Shown here piece by piece: positions 46,701 through 54,921 of a DNA stretch of 64,000 nt. Position 1 is the stretch's first letter, and each line of letters opens with the position of its first letter. The notes beneath the pieces were generated by a model. It made no database searches and was not told the origin of the DNA. It saw only the letters and a program-made list of their open reading frames with translations. Source of the DNA: Chondrus crispus (lineage: Eukaryota; Rhodophyta; Florideophyceae; Gigartinales; Gigartinaceae); NCBI RefSeq assembly GCF_000350225.1, contig NW_005179041.1, positions 1-64,000 of the forward strand, in the 5' to 3' direction. A program made the position numbers and the translations under genes.

Positions 46701-48029
46701 CCTCGGACGCTTCGCGCCAGGCTCCTTCGCCTGTGCCACAACCCGGCCATCGCGGGGCACCCGGGCCAGAACCGTATGTACTACGCACTCCGACGCGAGT
46801 ACTACTGGCCCCACCTGGCTGCGGACGTCGCAACCACGGTGCGAGGGTGTCGAACCTGCGCGATGAACCGGGTGAAGCTGAGGAAACATCTCAACCGATT
46901 GAGATTGTTTCCAGCTACGAGGCCCCTCGAGAGCCTCGCGATCGACATCTTGGGGCCGCTCCCCAAGACGAAGACAGGAAAACGGTTCCTGCTCGTGATC
47001 ACTGACCGCTTCAGTAAGCTAACGCAAGTCGTTGCGCTCCGCACGATAACAGCGCACAAGGTCGCAGTTGCGTTCTGCGACTCGTGGGTGTTCAAGTATG
47101 GCGTCCCTCGCACGTTGCTTTCGGACAACGGCCCTCAGTTTAACGCCAAGTTCTTCCACAGCACGTGCCGCGTTCTGGGGATAACGAATTTGTACACTTC
47201 GGCGTACCATCCCCAGACGAACGGGCAAGTCGAGCGTTATAACCGAACAATCGCCTCGATGCTGCGGAACTACGTGGGTGAACACCAGGACGACTGGGAT
47301 GTGTACGTGGGGCCGCTTACGTATGCGTACAACTCCCACGTACATCGCACCACACGCACCACGCCGTTTGAGCTCGTGCTCAGCAGGCCACCGCCGGAGT
47401 TCTCTCTCCGACGGGCGGACGGCGACGCGCCCCCTTCCGATAGGGGGAACCAACGTGCCGAGTTCCTCAAGACCTTGGATTCGACTATCCAGAAGGCCTA
47501 CGGGAGCCTGCGCCGGACGCAGGCTCGCTACAAGCGCGACTTCGATAAGCGCATACGACGTATTAATTCCCGGCTCCGTCCCGGAGAATACGTATATCTC
47601 AACCCCACCGATGGGGCTAAGACATCAAACAAGCTCGCTTCGCCCGCGGTCGGACCCTACCGCGTGCTCGCCAATGACCGCCGAACCATCACGATCGATC
47701 GTGATGGGGTCACCGAGCGAGTCTCCGCCGACCGCTGCGTGTACGCGCCGCCTCCGATGGACGCGCCACGAGCAAGTACGACGACCCCGCGGGACCTCGC
47801 CGATAAGGTCACCGCGGGAACGCAGTATGCCGTCGAACGGCTACTGAAACATCGAGTTATGGAAGACGGAACTACGGAGTTCCTCATCAAGTGGGCGGAT
47901 TACGACGCGCCCACTTGGACGGCGCGGACTCACGTCCCGGAGGCGTTGGTGTCTCGTTACGCCCAACGCCTCCGGGGACGTACCGGCAGAGACCTCACCC
48001 AAACCGTGAACGCGGACGTTCACGCTTAA
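40737..48029 (+). CDS. gypsy-1 gag-pol polyprotein with chromodomain
   Basis: One frame of 2430 residues carries everything. Gag occupies about residues 1-700, with a CWLCRTYGHAMYAC zinc knuckle near 651. A retropepsin-like segment (AVDTCSGYNLV, VLLGTAFID) lies near 1044-1120. Reverse transcriptase runs about 1400-1620 (VLVPKKDGSLRFCVDYRRL; YLDD at 1541-1544), RNase H about 1690-1800 (DTDASAYQLG, TDHDALRWL) and integrase about 1990-2230, with HHCC zinc-binding and DDE motifs (IDILGPLPK, LLSDNGPQFN, NGQVERYNR). The C-terminal 50 or so residues (YAVERLLKH, FLIKWADYDAPTW) are a chromodomain, which in chromoviruses steers insertion to marked chromatin. PR-RT-RH-IN is the gypsy order. No gag/pol frame change is needed, so gag:pol dosage must be set another way. 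Confidence 0.95.
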   Translation: MSQEFEPSIRSEAADLSPAAVQSPSAPSGDGDAGPRDREPSLGSSEERAAAMFERIAEYIEEVRTSLRIDVSDHVYTRCMAELRSLREGRFDRVTQSLENLRALIDELHSRIVLVEDSRFASPGPSGQGRPERPTSVRRPQDRTSPSAEQLGAFAHLSAELDATRRRARDMERTMAEGLPGAPSRGPGGTVPPSAAAPEGWRPTGAATSRTAEGSRPPIDANFASETQALPPIVGSRRQVDRVSYADEKDRGGAARGSGEPMFSVDPRWGGYPPASYAEHPGPVDVRTLPVTSFGTLGPAEPGLEPVHTMIQEFSAVADYRMYRLDNTSRLVTSGDAGRIAKYVQRCRGIRPTMRSFDGTDPIQLLPFLKDIRITFNSQHLTEGVAVRVLAHFLERDAERLYTSYTMRGLRAGQLHDDVSWPGLVNQFLKRYLTDDVLGEAYDAVATARQQSHETESTFADRLETAAFRCTAVFSEQSLAHYFVRGLAPATRAAVSETVQRLPGSQKTDLPTIRRIATAEGTTYRARRGLPLPDSKPAGKSGRTTKSAATSSPASTLHIGEDEWQADPVLITQGAGPVGARTPSPMSTGTTSSYATAFAATPRVARGTNPRVAELDISSRGAGGEAPRVPLLTDEEARHAATFASTDGSAYVCWLCRTYGHAMYACPFLSPEQRMFTAYRNYRYQMETRPGARNLLRQAAGEGRPPRQGFPNRTGGGARFAPRGGGYRRNEVDRRDRPAYRQADTRYPRQGERGDRDRSRLPQQVQNAIMYLQDWVEDPYPLPTEGHEGEPTRFVPHILRRPDAAGQGPEVPEYFAKAAEPQWGNRPDPRDRIPEEDLAVDSQEVSSDSTGSSKKRVKTVTYTRSREPSFPHELDPTPRARQGHGGYCPIIHPPLPEASTGAPVMPIQEGAHVEASEGPTLGEQDTGTADVPVRRNDGDGGNDDRKDSVDPLTPASPRSPERGPCRTDSSNPRGVNDPRTPQGRGRRKRKRGQHRNRGPRRNDLTDKVAPKVVGGVICLMTSKIYNVLGSIAIEGNAFKPRTIAVDTCSGYNLVRKADLPPDWTRYVVHDAPLPRLVGANSNPLKLSAVVRLAVRLRNTVFRISFVVADQLAVPVLLGTAFIDTHVRCIDIEAQRMELRQGGSVAIVDGKGESTSPTRRHGRHTGRPDVREEAPQAIRIARWVTIPAMSQARVRVTTAGRGLVFLEPKPSLQHRHGVRLTNGVAEVLPNQTFDVIVANFSRRERRLPKHTVVGYAKRNPLAILTPERKVAEGIAHALHLTDLTDQVGGVGVGRSNSDDETTAGGRGVDPVERSPLGQPTARGTVLPQQKDPENPPMDWEKEIDLSYIDDDKLRGHVLEMLRKHSSLWSGALGTIQATEHRIPLEPGTKPIRSMPYRKGPTMREMVAKEVNKMLNAGVIEPASTEWASPVVLVPKKDGSLRFCVDYRRLNAKTAADSYPLPRMDDCIDSLGDAAVFTTLDCNSGYWQIPVAPEDRDKTTFTTHMGTFRHLRMPFGLKGAPATFQRALDIILSGVRWQICLVYLDDVIVFSRTHGEHARHLDTVLSLLRSSGISLKLKKCSFFRPKVHYLGHVISPGKLSVADTAADAFKTFTFPRTLTQVRSFLGACNVYRRFVKGFAKIARPLTDMTRKDSGPDFYNPTELQLQAFENLKKCMIAPPILALPRHGRPYMIDTDASAYQLGCTLLQEHEEPNDWHPVGYWSYSLSDSERNYSATERECFAVVWAVRTLRPYVEGTKFTVRTDHDALRWLMSLTESSGRLTRWRLRLAEYDFTIQYRPGRVHQVPDALSRLVSPKVADDLRSTVEVDDDIPTFDGGTTVRDVSNELADHACTASCDHQAVHVFVTTRNQAEARTRSRVRTRDEPRGDDEAPALQGPNSFWEENDEFDAADIQRAEGPDAGALDSPVAPPQDDLPAPLTIEEIAEEQRVDDFCQTVLARQSESRDSAFFEDHQGVLKRRHPFDPDIVQVVVPRTLRARLLRLCHNPAIAGHPGQNRMYYALRREYYWPHLAADVATTVRGCRTCAMNRVKLRKHLNRLRLFPATRPLESLAIDILGPLPKTKTGKRFLLVITDRFSKLTQVVALRTITAHKVAVAFCDSWVFKYGVPRTLLSDNGPQFNAKFFHSTCRVLGITNLYTSAYHPQTNGQVERYNRTIASMLRNYVGEHQDDWDVYVGPLTYAYNSHVHRTTRTTPFELVLSRPPPEFSLRRADGDAPPSDRGNQRAEFLKTLDSTIQKAYGSLRRTQARYKRDFDKRIRRINSRLRPGEYVYLNPTDGAKTSNKLASPAVGPYRVLANDRRTITIDRDGVTERVSADRCVYAPPPMDAPRASTTTPRDLADKVTAGTQYAVERLLKHRVMEDGTTEFLIKWADYDAPTWTARTHVPEALVSRYAQRLRGRTGRDLTQTVNADVHA

Positions 48030-48039
48030 GGGGGGGGCC
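48006..48039 (+). repeat. Pol-end/purine-tract segment, inner copy
   Basis: The last codons of gag-pol, the TAA and the tract GCTTAAGGGGGGGGCC match 54214-54247 at 31 of 34 positions. The inner copy sits 6.2 kb before the 3' LTR. Confidence 0.9.
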
Positions 48040-51000
48040 CTCAACCGCTCCTTCGCGGATTAACCCCAGCCTGCACGAACAGACTAAAACGGGAAGTGAA
48101 GGAAGTCGGCGGACCCTATCGGAGGGTCACAGCCGGGGACGTGTTCAAGTCAAGTCATCTTGACTTCTCGTACGTCAAGGACGCGAGACATAAGAACAGG
48201 ACAGTACGAACTGCCTGAAGAAAAAGGTTGGGCCCTCGTAATGGCCGACATTACGAGGACCGCGAAACCCGGTTCGGATCGGAAAAGTCGGACGACCCGC
48301 CCCCGAACAGGATTGCCGGACGATCCGTTAAGTCCAGAAACCACGGCGGGGAGGGGCGCCCGACGAACGAGGAGATCAACAGTGGGATCACGAGAGCCCT
48401 CGGTGGGAAGAGTAAGCGACCAAGAATGCCCGTCGCTTTGGTCTCAGTATAACCGAGAAGGGGGAGGCTCACGTCGAGCTTTCCATCAGCATCCGTGTCG
48501 GAGAGCCCGGCAGAAGACCGGATCATGACCCTCCCGGTGTGGGTCGTGCGCGAGGAAGCGCGCAAAACGCGTCGGCAGGTGCACAGACGAGCGAGGCTGC
48601 ATTCGCCACAGCAGTAGCGAGGATAGTTATGGAAGGGGGGGTAAGCGAAAGCAACTCAGCCTGAGGGGCACCAGTATATGCGCACAGACGCGATACACCC
48701 CAAAACCGCCGCCGACACACGCCCCATAATAGGGAAAATTACGGGGGAGGAGAACGTGGCACGTGAGCGAGTGCGCGCCATGCGCCAACACCGGTTGCGT
48801 AATCACCAAATCACCCCGCCATGACCCCACTAAAATAACGGAAAATCAACGGTGGCAATTACACCAGCACGTGCAGGGCACACGGGGGTACTGTACGCCA
48901 TACCAAAAGCGAGGAGAAGGCCGACGGCGCTGAGCTAGGGTACAACGGGTACCGGACAGGAGGTACACAAATCCGCCCCCTCACCGAAGGAGAGGAAGGT
49001 GCGAATACGACAAACGGACGCCGCGCAATCCCGGCGCCGGCACCCCCAAGCCAACCGAACGGCTTTCCCCACAGTCACCTCCGCACGCATCCGGCCGCGT
49101 ACTACTCGCGCGAGATGCCCGAGCCGTTCTCCCGCGAGCTGCTCTCGCGCGTGCGAGACCGCGCCCCACCCCGCCGTCGAAGGCGAGGGGCGCGGTAGAA
49201 CGCGAACCCCCGACAGCTGACGCCTCTAACATCTCCACTGCGCTTCGCACGTCTCCTTCGATTTCCCGCATACAGGACACCGGTTGCACCAGGCCTAACG
49301 TACGAGACGAAGACCCAAAGGAGACCCGGGACGCGCGACCGAGGCGAATTCCGTCCGGGAAGACGTGGCACGGCGCCGCCCGCACGCCGCGCCGTCTACG
49401 AGCCAAGAACAGCACCCCAAAAGATCGGGACGCTTCGGGGACGGACCCGACGAACCGGCGGCCGCTCCGAGGACGGCCCTTGGAGGTAAACGACGCCGGC
49501 ATACTTGACAGACAGTACGTCCTAGCGGGAGACCTGTAAAGGGGTCTTGCTAAAAGGAACTGAGCCCCCACCCGGACGAGGGGAGAGAACGAACGACCGA
49601 ATCGAGCACTGGCCGCACCGGCGGGGGTGTGAAGGGAGGAGCGTCCTCGAGCGTCCGATCGTACCGGCGCACGCGGACCCACGGAGGAGTCATTTCCCGC
49701 GCGCTACCACGCCGCCTCCCGCCGCTGATCCGCCGTGAAGAGGAAGACCGACGGGGTCAAATGCCGCTAACAATAACCCCGTCACGTCTACTTCCTCGGA
49801 CAGACGTGAACCGTCCAGAACAACCGAAAGAAGCGCGACGCTGGCTTCGGCCGATTGGATCGCATCCTTCGAGCGCCCTAGCCAACCTTCCGAACTGTGA
49901 CGAAGAGAGCGACTACTAGTGGGACGAGATCGAGTAGCCGCCGTCGCGTAGGGGGAATGTACTCTCCGACGCGACGCACGAGTCGGACATCGAGAGGGGA
50001 AGAGACCCTCGGTTCGAGAATATGCGCAAGGGACGTGCATGGGGATGGGCAGCGGGCAATCGAGCGTACCGCCCTCAGCCAGCCGCAAGAAAACCCTCCG
50101 GGGTCAGCTGTGATCCCTTGCGCGAGGGACGCGACGGAAACTGAGGTCACCAGGCAGACGGCCATCGGGCGCACCATGGTGAAAGAGAACTCGCCCGACG
50201 AGGACTAGCGATCATGAAGAATCGACCCCTGACGGACAGGGGGTGACAGGGGAAACCCACAACAGACGTGTCGTAGGGAGTACCAAAGGATCGTGATGGA
50301 CAAAGAGAAGCAAACCGCACGGGAAATACGCGAGGAAGAACTCGGAGCTATGAGAGAGCATGGCCTTCCTTCCACCGGTGGAGGTCCACACTGATGATCG
50401 CTGCTGTAAGTCAAGCCCGACCTTCCTGGCGCGAGACGGTATATACATCGCCTCAGGAAGAACCGCGACTATATCCCTTACGTTTTCCGTTGAACGGGTC
50501 ACGTTGACCCTGAGACTGCCATGTCCCGAGGCCGCCCCACCCCGCACTATAAGAATGATCGGACTGAGGACGTACCTCAATCCCTTGGAACTAGAGGGTC
50601 GGAGGACGCGAGTGGGCTCATACCACGCTACGGGCGGAGATGGAGAGTGTCGAGTCGCCCCGAGGGAGACGAGAGACGAGACCGCATAGCGCGCACGTTC
50701 CTCCGTCAACGCGTACACGAGAAGCGCGTTCCTCGAAAAAAAAGGGGGAGGCGACTAGCAAAAAGGAGCTCGCTCCACATACCCCTCAAGCCAGAAAAAG
50801 GGACTTGGAGGCAGCTCAGCCAATGAGAGCTCGTCAAGCTCGGTCGGAGCGTGACCACGATCCCAGCCGGGGCAATCCCTTTGAAGGGACGAAGGCAGAC
50901 GCATTCGACAATGCCGTGCCCCATGGACCTCTCAGGATGTAGGGGCGCCAACGCCCATTCCCGGCTCGTGCCCTCGCCGAGAAGGGGTGCACGAGCCGGT

Positions 51001-51515
51001 CGGCGACCGGGGCGCGAGCGTTCCCGGAGACACAGTACCGTAAGATAAATGCCTCACGGCCGCGGGATAGGAGAATGAGAACAATTCAGGCAAGGAGGTC
51101 AACGAGAGACCGATGGCACCCAACGAGACCACGGTAAGCTTCACCACCGTAAACGACGTCTGGATACCGGACGGGCACGCCGTGCTTTCGTCACTCCCGA
51201 AGCGGCACAAGGGCTGTTTGACGAAGAGGAGGTTACGTTGCTGGGACGAATACAAGGAGGGAAAGACTGTACTCGAACCGAGGCTCGAACCTCATACCGC
51301 CATCACTCACCTCCTCTACGACGAGGCGGGAGAATAGACGGTGCCTTGAGGGCACAAGAGCAGGGGGGCTGAGGAAGGATTCGGATTTCTTTACGGTGAC
51401 TACTGTCGCGAAAGCTAGCGACTCAGGTGGCGGAAGCAAACGGACGCTTAAGGGGCCTTACGGAGAAAGAGGGGCTAACAAAGGACGCGCAGGGAGCGCC
51501 GATAGACTCGACCGG
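48040..51515. other. gypsy-1 extra region, part without a clear gene
   Basis: This is GC-rich sequence with many short frames on both strands. The longest is a 233-residue minus frame (49682-48981) whose middle (MREIEGDVRSAVEMLEASAV) is helix-like, the rest being Arg/Ser-rich. Nothing matches a retroelement domain that I know. It may be the 3' end of an antisense gene or a decayed cargo. Confidence 0.4.
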
Positions 51516-53579
51516 TCAGTGCTCCGTCCCGTCGGGGAACGCCGGCGGCCCGGAAGCCCGCCCGCTCGAGGGGCAGTAGCTAGGGTGCGACGGTACACCC
51601 GCCTCCGTCTCGTGAAGCGGTGGAAGGGCGACTACGCCATGCGTTGTCCACCCGCGAGCTGGGTTGACCGAAGTCGCGGGTTCGTCGGCCATCGAAGAGC
51701 CGAGCTCGCGACTCTGGTAAGGGTCTCGAAGACCCTGGCGTGGCACAGGGCCAGGAAGGCTCACGGCCGACGGGGCGACACGTTCGGCCCTGAGGGCGTC
51801 CCGCTCGCCGCGGTATCTATCGCGATCGGACGCAGCGCGCCGGAGACCACTCGCCTGTAGGGAGGACGACTCTCGTAGAACCTTCAGCTCATCCTGAGAG
51901 CCGCAGAGCTGCTCCGCGAGGGAGTCACGCTCTGCGGCAAACGCCTGTCGTTCCGCCCCGAGACGGCGCGCTTCGCTGCTACGTTCGACATACCAACTCG
52001 TGAGGGTACGGAGTAGTCCCTCTACAGTCCAAGCCCTATCGACCAGACTCCCCAGGGCGCGAGACAACCCGGGGATTGCGGTGAGCTCGTCGCGAGCTAG
52101 GTCAAGGGTCAACGCGGTGTTCCGTTGGGCACTGATGCAACCGACGGAGCCAAGAGAAGGCAGAGGGGGCAACGGGGACCCCAACGCAGTATCGTGACCC
52201 GCCTTGGGAAGCACCGACGGCACGCTTACCCTGGCCAACGCAATAGCGGGAAGCTCGCCGTCCAGGTCACGATACCGCTTCCGACGCGCCTCGCGCGCCG
52301 TAGACCCGACGCCTCCCTTACCTCGGGACGGGCCCGCGGTGGGGACGCTTGGACGGGCCATGAAGGAGTCGCTCCGATGGTCATACGCGAGAAAGAGGCT
52401 CCGAGTCCCTGTCGTGTAGTCCGTCCAAGGACGACGATTACGTTCGGGCACCGCACCGGCGCGGTGCATCAGGTCTAGTACAGAGGAGTACGACCAGGCC
52501 ACACACGGTGAGCCACGCTCGAGAGGATGCATGGCAACGTCCGGAAGGGATAGCGCCACTCGCCCAAGGAAAGAGAGTACCCCCACGGGTTGCACGAAAG
52601 CACGCCCGTGGAGAGAGACCTCATTCATGAAGGCGTTGCCGAGACACCACGCCCATTCTCGCTCTACGTTGTACGCGAGGTAATCGAAAACCGGGTGCTT
52701 CGGGTCACCGCAGGCGAAGCCGAAGTGCTTCAAGATGTAGGGGAGTAACGGGTGAACTCCCAACGAGGGGAGCGACTCCCCTACGACCGGCGGAAGCTCA
52801 GGGAAATCGCTTCTCGACAAGCCCGGGGAGAACGAGGCGGACGGGAACACGCGCCCGTCCTCTTCCCCGCGGTGCCGGTAAGTCGCCCAATCGTTGGGCG
52901 CCAAGGCAATGTAGTGAATCCGCATGAGGGAACATGCGGACTTCTGGAGGGCCGCTCGCGCCTTAGAGCAAGTGCGCGGACGGGGGCCGACGTAGAGCCC
53001 GGTGACCTCCGGGAGAATGAAGCGAGGGGGACCACGGGGGCCCGGGTGGAAGAGGTACGCCGACATCTGGTCGACATACTCGACCTCTTCCACGCAAAAA
53101 GCGAAAGTCCTATCGCTAGGAATCTCGTCGGGTAGTTGGTAAGGAGCGCCACCGCCCTCGGCGAGGAGGCGACCCAGCGCCAAGGAGGCCTCCTCGGTCA
53201 GCTCTCCTTCGTATATGGACCGAATTCGTAGAAGGTCAGGACGTAGGGACTCCCTTGACAGCAGCTCGCCCACGGTGACGCCCGCCCGCGCATGGCGTCG
53301 CCACGCGTATGTCAAGCGACCGAGCGGTAGCGGGATTGACCGCTCCAAGGGCACCCCCAGCCACCTCGTGGAGGTGTTGGACGCCTCCCTCTCTCCGCCC
53401 TCGTCGAGGCGGGGGGCAGCGCGCGGCGCACCGGGATGCCGGCAGCTGCCAAAGGCCCCAGGCGAGCCCTCCCCGGGGTCGTACGGGCCACCGCGGGGCC
53501 CCGTCATGAGGTCTCCACCGGATGGGCCGACCGCGTCGTCAACACGCTCAGGTCGAAGCGGCACCGAGGCCCCAGTCAC
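51516..53579 (-). CDS. Antisense 687-aa frame in gypsy-1
   Basis: The open frame runs opposite to gag-pol between pol and the 3' LTR. The N-terminal 65 residues are Gly/Pro-rich. Residues about 70-400 look globular, with VPLERSIPLPLGRLTYAW, FCVEEVEYVDQMSAYLF, HPLLPYILKHFGFACG and DYLAYNVEREWAWCLGNAF. Residues about 530-600 form a charged coiled coil (AERQAFAAERDSLAEQLCGS, DRDRYRGERDALRAERV). I recognise no family. Antisense genes in this position are known in some plant Ty3/gypsy groups (Tat lineage). Here the protein is unrelated to any I can name. Length and composition argue for real coding; the function is unknown. Confidence 0.6.
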   Translation of the reverse strand: MTGASVPLRPERVDDAVGPSGGDLMTGPRGGPYDPGEGSPGAFGSCRHPGAPRAAPRLDEGGEREASNTSTRWLGVPLERSIPLPLGRLTYAWRRHARAGVTVGELLSRESLRPDLLRIRSIYEGELTEEASLALGRLLAEGGGAPYQLPDEIPSDRTFAFCVEEVEYVDQMSAYLFHPGPRGPPRFILPEVTGLYVGPRPRTCSKARAALQKSACSLMRIHYIALAPNDWATYRHRGEEDGRVFPSASFSPGLSRSDFPELPPVVGESLPSLGVHPLLPYILKHFGFACGDPKHPVFDYLAYNVEREWAWCLGNAFMNEVSLHGRAFVQPVGVLSFLGRVALSLPDVAMHPLERGSPCVAWSYSSVLDLMHRAGAVPERNRRPWTDYTTGTRSLFLAYDHRSDSFMARPSVPTAGPSRGKGGVGSTAREARRKRYRDLDGELPAIALARVSVPSVLPKAGHDTALGSPLPPLPSLGSVGCISAQRNTALTLDLARDELTAIPGLSRALGSLVDRAWTVEGLLRTLTSWYVERSSEARRLGAERQAFAAERDSLAEQLCGSQDELKVLRESSSLQASGLRRAASDRDRYRGERDALRAERVAPSAVSLPGPVPRQGLRDPYQSRELGSSMADEPATSVNPARGWTTHGVVALPPLHETEAGVPSHPSYCPSSGRASGPPAFPDGTEH

Positions 53580-54189
53580 CGGACGAGCCTCTGGCAGCGG
53601 GATGATGGAAGGCGGGGGGGCATAACTCGTCGGACACGGTAGAGGCGCGACCCCCTCGGGACTTCCGGAAGGGACGCGGAGGCCACCATGGCGGGGGAGC
53701 CGACGAATCGGTACCTCCCTTCTCGACGGAGGTGGGGGCCTCAGTGGTCAAGGGGCAGACAACCGGCGTGCTCGATCCACTGCCAGGCGGGGGCAGGGGG
53801 AGCGAGGGACCGCCCCGAGAAGGGATGAGGGGCGACATAGGGAGACACGGGACGCGCGAACCGAGTACGCGACCGACAGAGGTGACGAACCCGTGAGGAA
53901 GGACGGGAGAGGGAGCCGACCGAGCTGAGGCCGGATGAACGAGGGCGGACTCCCACGACGGGGGTAGTAGGGTGATGACGAGGACCAGCCCGGAGGGCAC
54001 ACGCAGGATCGCGCGCCGGAAAGGGGGCAGGGGTGACGGAGTGACGACGAATTCGTCGTCCCCAGAAGGGGAGGAGGAATGACCTGCGCGCGCGTAGGGG
54101 GGTGCGAGACGGAACACGGAGGATAGCGAGCAGGGAGCAGAGTCGACAGGGAGAGCGGAATCGACCGTATAGACGGCGTGGCCGGACAT
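53548..54189 (-). CDS. Antisense Pro/Ser-rich frame next to the gypsy-1 3' LTR
   Basis: The frame is 213 residues from a Met at 54189, 60 bp inside the 3' LTR border. It reads MSGHAVYTVDSALPVDSAPC and is otherwise rich in Pro, Ser and Arg. It precedes and slightly overlaps the 687-residue antisense frame, so both may be parts of one antisense transcription unit, possibly driven from the LTR region. Low complexity makes the coding call uncertain. Confidence 0.4.
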   Translation of the reverse strand: MSGHAVYTVDSALPVDSAPCSLSSVFRLAPPYARAGHSSSPSGDDEFVVTPSPLPPFRRAILRVPSGLVLVITLLPPSWESALVHPASARSAPSPVLPHGFVTSVGRVLGSRVPCLPMSPLIPSRGGPSLPLPPPGSGSSTPVVCPLTTEAPTSVEKGGTDSSAPPPWWPPRPFRKSRGGRASTVSDELCPPAFHHPAARGSSGDWGLGAAST

Positions 54190-54213
54190 GTTGTCCCCTC
54201 TCTACAAGCACCC

Positions 54214-54247
54214 GTGGACGCGGACGTCCCCGCTTAAGGGGGGGGCC
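54214..54247 (+). repeat. Pol-end/purine-tract segment, outer copy
   Basis: It reads GTGGACGCGGACGTCCCCGC then TTAAGGGGGGGGCC, directly before the 3' LTR. It resembles the end of gag-pol together with the tract. Confidence 0.9.
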
Positions 54248-54248
54248 G

Positions 54249-54921
54249 TGTAGTATAACCCCCCCCTCTTGGGGCTTTATTTTAGATTGGATCAACTCAG
54301 AACCGGATCGGTTACTGTAGGGCTCGATGCTCTACAGTACCACCACGTGTATCCCCAAGTACAGGGGGCGCACGTGTACACGTGTACGCGCGGGACCGAA
54401 GAGCGCGCACACACACGTGTACTGTCAGCCCCGATGACTGACAGTATTACAGTGTCGACCGACCGCTACAGTACGTCGCTACAGTACATCGGTACTGTAC
54501 TATTATGATAGGTTATTATGTACATTAAATATGGAGCGGACCGGCGGCGGTGGAGGAGGACAAGCACGGACTTGTCACCCACCGACCGTCAAGGTCCGAC
54601 TTCCCGCTTATTCTAAGGTAGCGTTCGCTAACTACCTTAGAGCGGCACCGAGCGCGGGTTGAGGACGCACGCGGTACGCCCACGAGCCGGCTCCGCCTCC
54701 GCCCGTCGGTACTGGATCGTTACCCAGTACCGCGCCGGGGCGTCGAGGCGTCGAACCGCTCGCGCGTACCGGCGTCCTCCCCGTTCCCGCTCTACCACGC
54801 TACCCGGGCCCGCCGCCCGGTGCCGTTAGCTGGTGTCCCGCTTCACCACCGTCTTCCCGATCGGACGGGGTCTCGGTCGAACTGTGCATACACCCCTATC
54901 GCTGGGGGTGTTTATGCTACA
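54249..54921 (+). repeat. gypsy-1 3' LTR
   Basis: The partner of 39985-40656 with about 25 differences, mostly transitions. The main stem-loops are kept. Confidence 0.9.

Larger units (their letters stand above)
39985..54921 (+). mobile_element. 14.9 kb Ty3/gypsy chromovirus with antisense frames (gypsy-1)
   Basis: LTRs of about 672 bp (39985-40656 and 54249-54921) bound the element. A single open gag-pol frame (40737-48029) holds gag, protease, reverse transcriptase, RNase H, integrase and a C-terminal chromodomain. Between the pol stop and the 3' LTR lie 6.2 kb of extra sequence with long frames on the opposite strand. A purine tract (AAGGGGGGGG) precedes the 3' LTR, and a second copy sits right after pol. 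The LTRs differ at roughly 25 positions, about 96% identity, so the insertion is older than copia-1. The main frame looks whole. No matching target duplication is seen at the ends. Confidence 0.9.

Noticed and set aside
41191-48163. Numerous frames of 60-330 aa in other frames of the gypsy-1 gag-pol gene
   Set aside because: Shadows of a strongly coding, GC-rich frame.
51516-53579. Possibility that the antisense 687-aa frame is only a shadow
   Set aside because: No longer coding frame lies on the opposite strand there, and the protein has balanced composition and a defined coiled coil, so it was kept as a feature.
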